Source of the DNA: Holophagaceae bacterium
GTDB taxonomy: Bacteria; Acidobacteriota; Holophagae; Holophagales; Holophagaceae
Length of the DNA stretch: 61,761 nucleotides
Reading direction: 5' to 3'
Assembly (NCBI GenBank): GCA_003165415.1
Contig: PLUC01000055.1
Location: 1 to 61,761 of the forward strand
Positions 61,674-61,761 of the stretch are shown in pieces. Under the pieces are notes generated by a model, which saw only the letters and a list, made by a program, of their open reading frames with translations, had not been told where the DNA came from and made no database searches. The number at the start of each line of letters is the position of its first letter. Position 1 is the stretch's first letter. The translations under genes were made by a program, and so were the position numbers.

Positions 61674-61761
61674 GCCGAACAGGACGGGGGGACCGCGCGC
61701 TCGCTTTGCTCGCTCTAACCGAACGCATGCGTTCGGTCCCCGCACCCCCACTTCATGCCCG
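61674..61761. other. palindrome-rich intergenic end of window
   Basis: After the tricorn stop lies GGGGACCG (from about 61688) that can pair with CGGTCCCC at 61733-61740. Inside it is the perfect 20-bp palindrome ACCGAACGCATGCGTTCGGT (61718-61737) and a direct GCTCGC-TTT-GCTCGC pair. This is a candidate terminator or repeat, but it is cut by the window edge. Confidence 0.5.

Overview
This is a GC-rich (roughly 70%), gene-dense bacterial chromosome segment with short intergenic gaps and many ATGA or GTGA stop-start overlaps. There are no rRNA or tRNA genes, phage genes, insertion sequences or CRISPR arrays. Gene content suggests a Gram-negative bacterium with an outer membrane, using System-II-like cytochrome c handling, TonB systems, MoxR and NtrC-like regulators, a tricorn protease and pyruvate phosphate dikinase. 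I infer Acidobacteriota, probably the Holophaga/Geothrix side, but this rests on overall protein character and not on a marker gene.

Layout. 1-6.4 kb: a plus-strand run with mazG, an AroD-AroE fusion, a degenerate NtrC-type regulator, a MoxR ATPase, a RodZ-like protein and a conserved unknown, bracketed by two copies of a hairpin repeat family. 6.4-13.5 kb: a stand-alone DUF2344 protein, a pseudokinase/TonB-C fusion, a small exported protein, ComEC and a nucleosidase. 13.5-19.1 kb: a bacteriohemerythrin, then a TonB-dependent receptor divergent from tonB-exbB-exbD-exbD with a Fur-like palindrome between them. 19.1-25.2 kb: a 5-oxoproline/D-glutamate catabolic locus (pxpA, pxpC, pxpB, a DUF1445 hydro-lyase, a LysR regulator, an intact MFS transporter and a truncated paralogue of it). 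25.4-31.5 kb: an ArnT-like glycosyltransferase, ppdK, an RluB-type pseudouridine synthase and a small alpha/beta-barrel protein.

31.7-39.9 kb holds the most interesting block. It is a compact, translationally coupled plus-strand cluster: B12-binding-type radical SAM enzyme, KAS III, a small HTH-like protein, a BtrH-like acyltransferase, an ABC-2 exporter pair, an acyl carrier protein, a KAS with an altered active site, and a half-size ketosynthase-like protein. Together these look like an uncharacterised acyl-ACP-based small-molecule or lipid pathway with its own exporter.

39.8-46.8 kb is a minus-strand run: a thioredoxin-like protein, polA, a short-chain dehydrogenase, a reduced CcsA-like/ResB-like pair and an unusual IspH-UbiA fusion. 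46.9-61.8 kb: an RsbW-like kinase, an EamA permease, a TolA/TonB-like and TolR pair, topoisomerase III, a lower-GC plasma-membrane-type H+-ATPase that looks acquired, an SDR, a slipin, an MBL hydrolase, an RlmF-like methyltransferase and a large tricorn-type protease.

Family assignments come from reading the translated motifs. No database search was possible, and residue positions are counted by hand.
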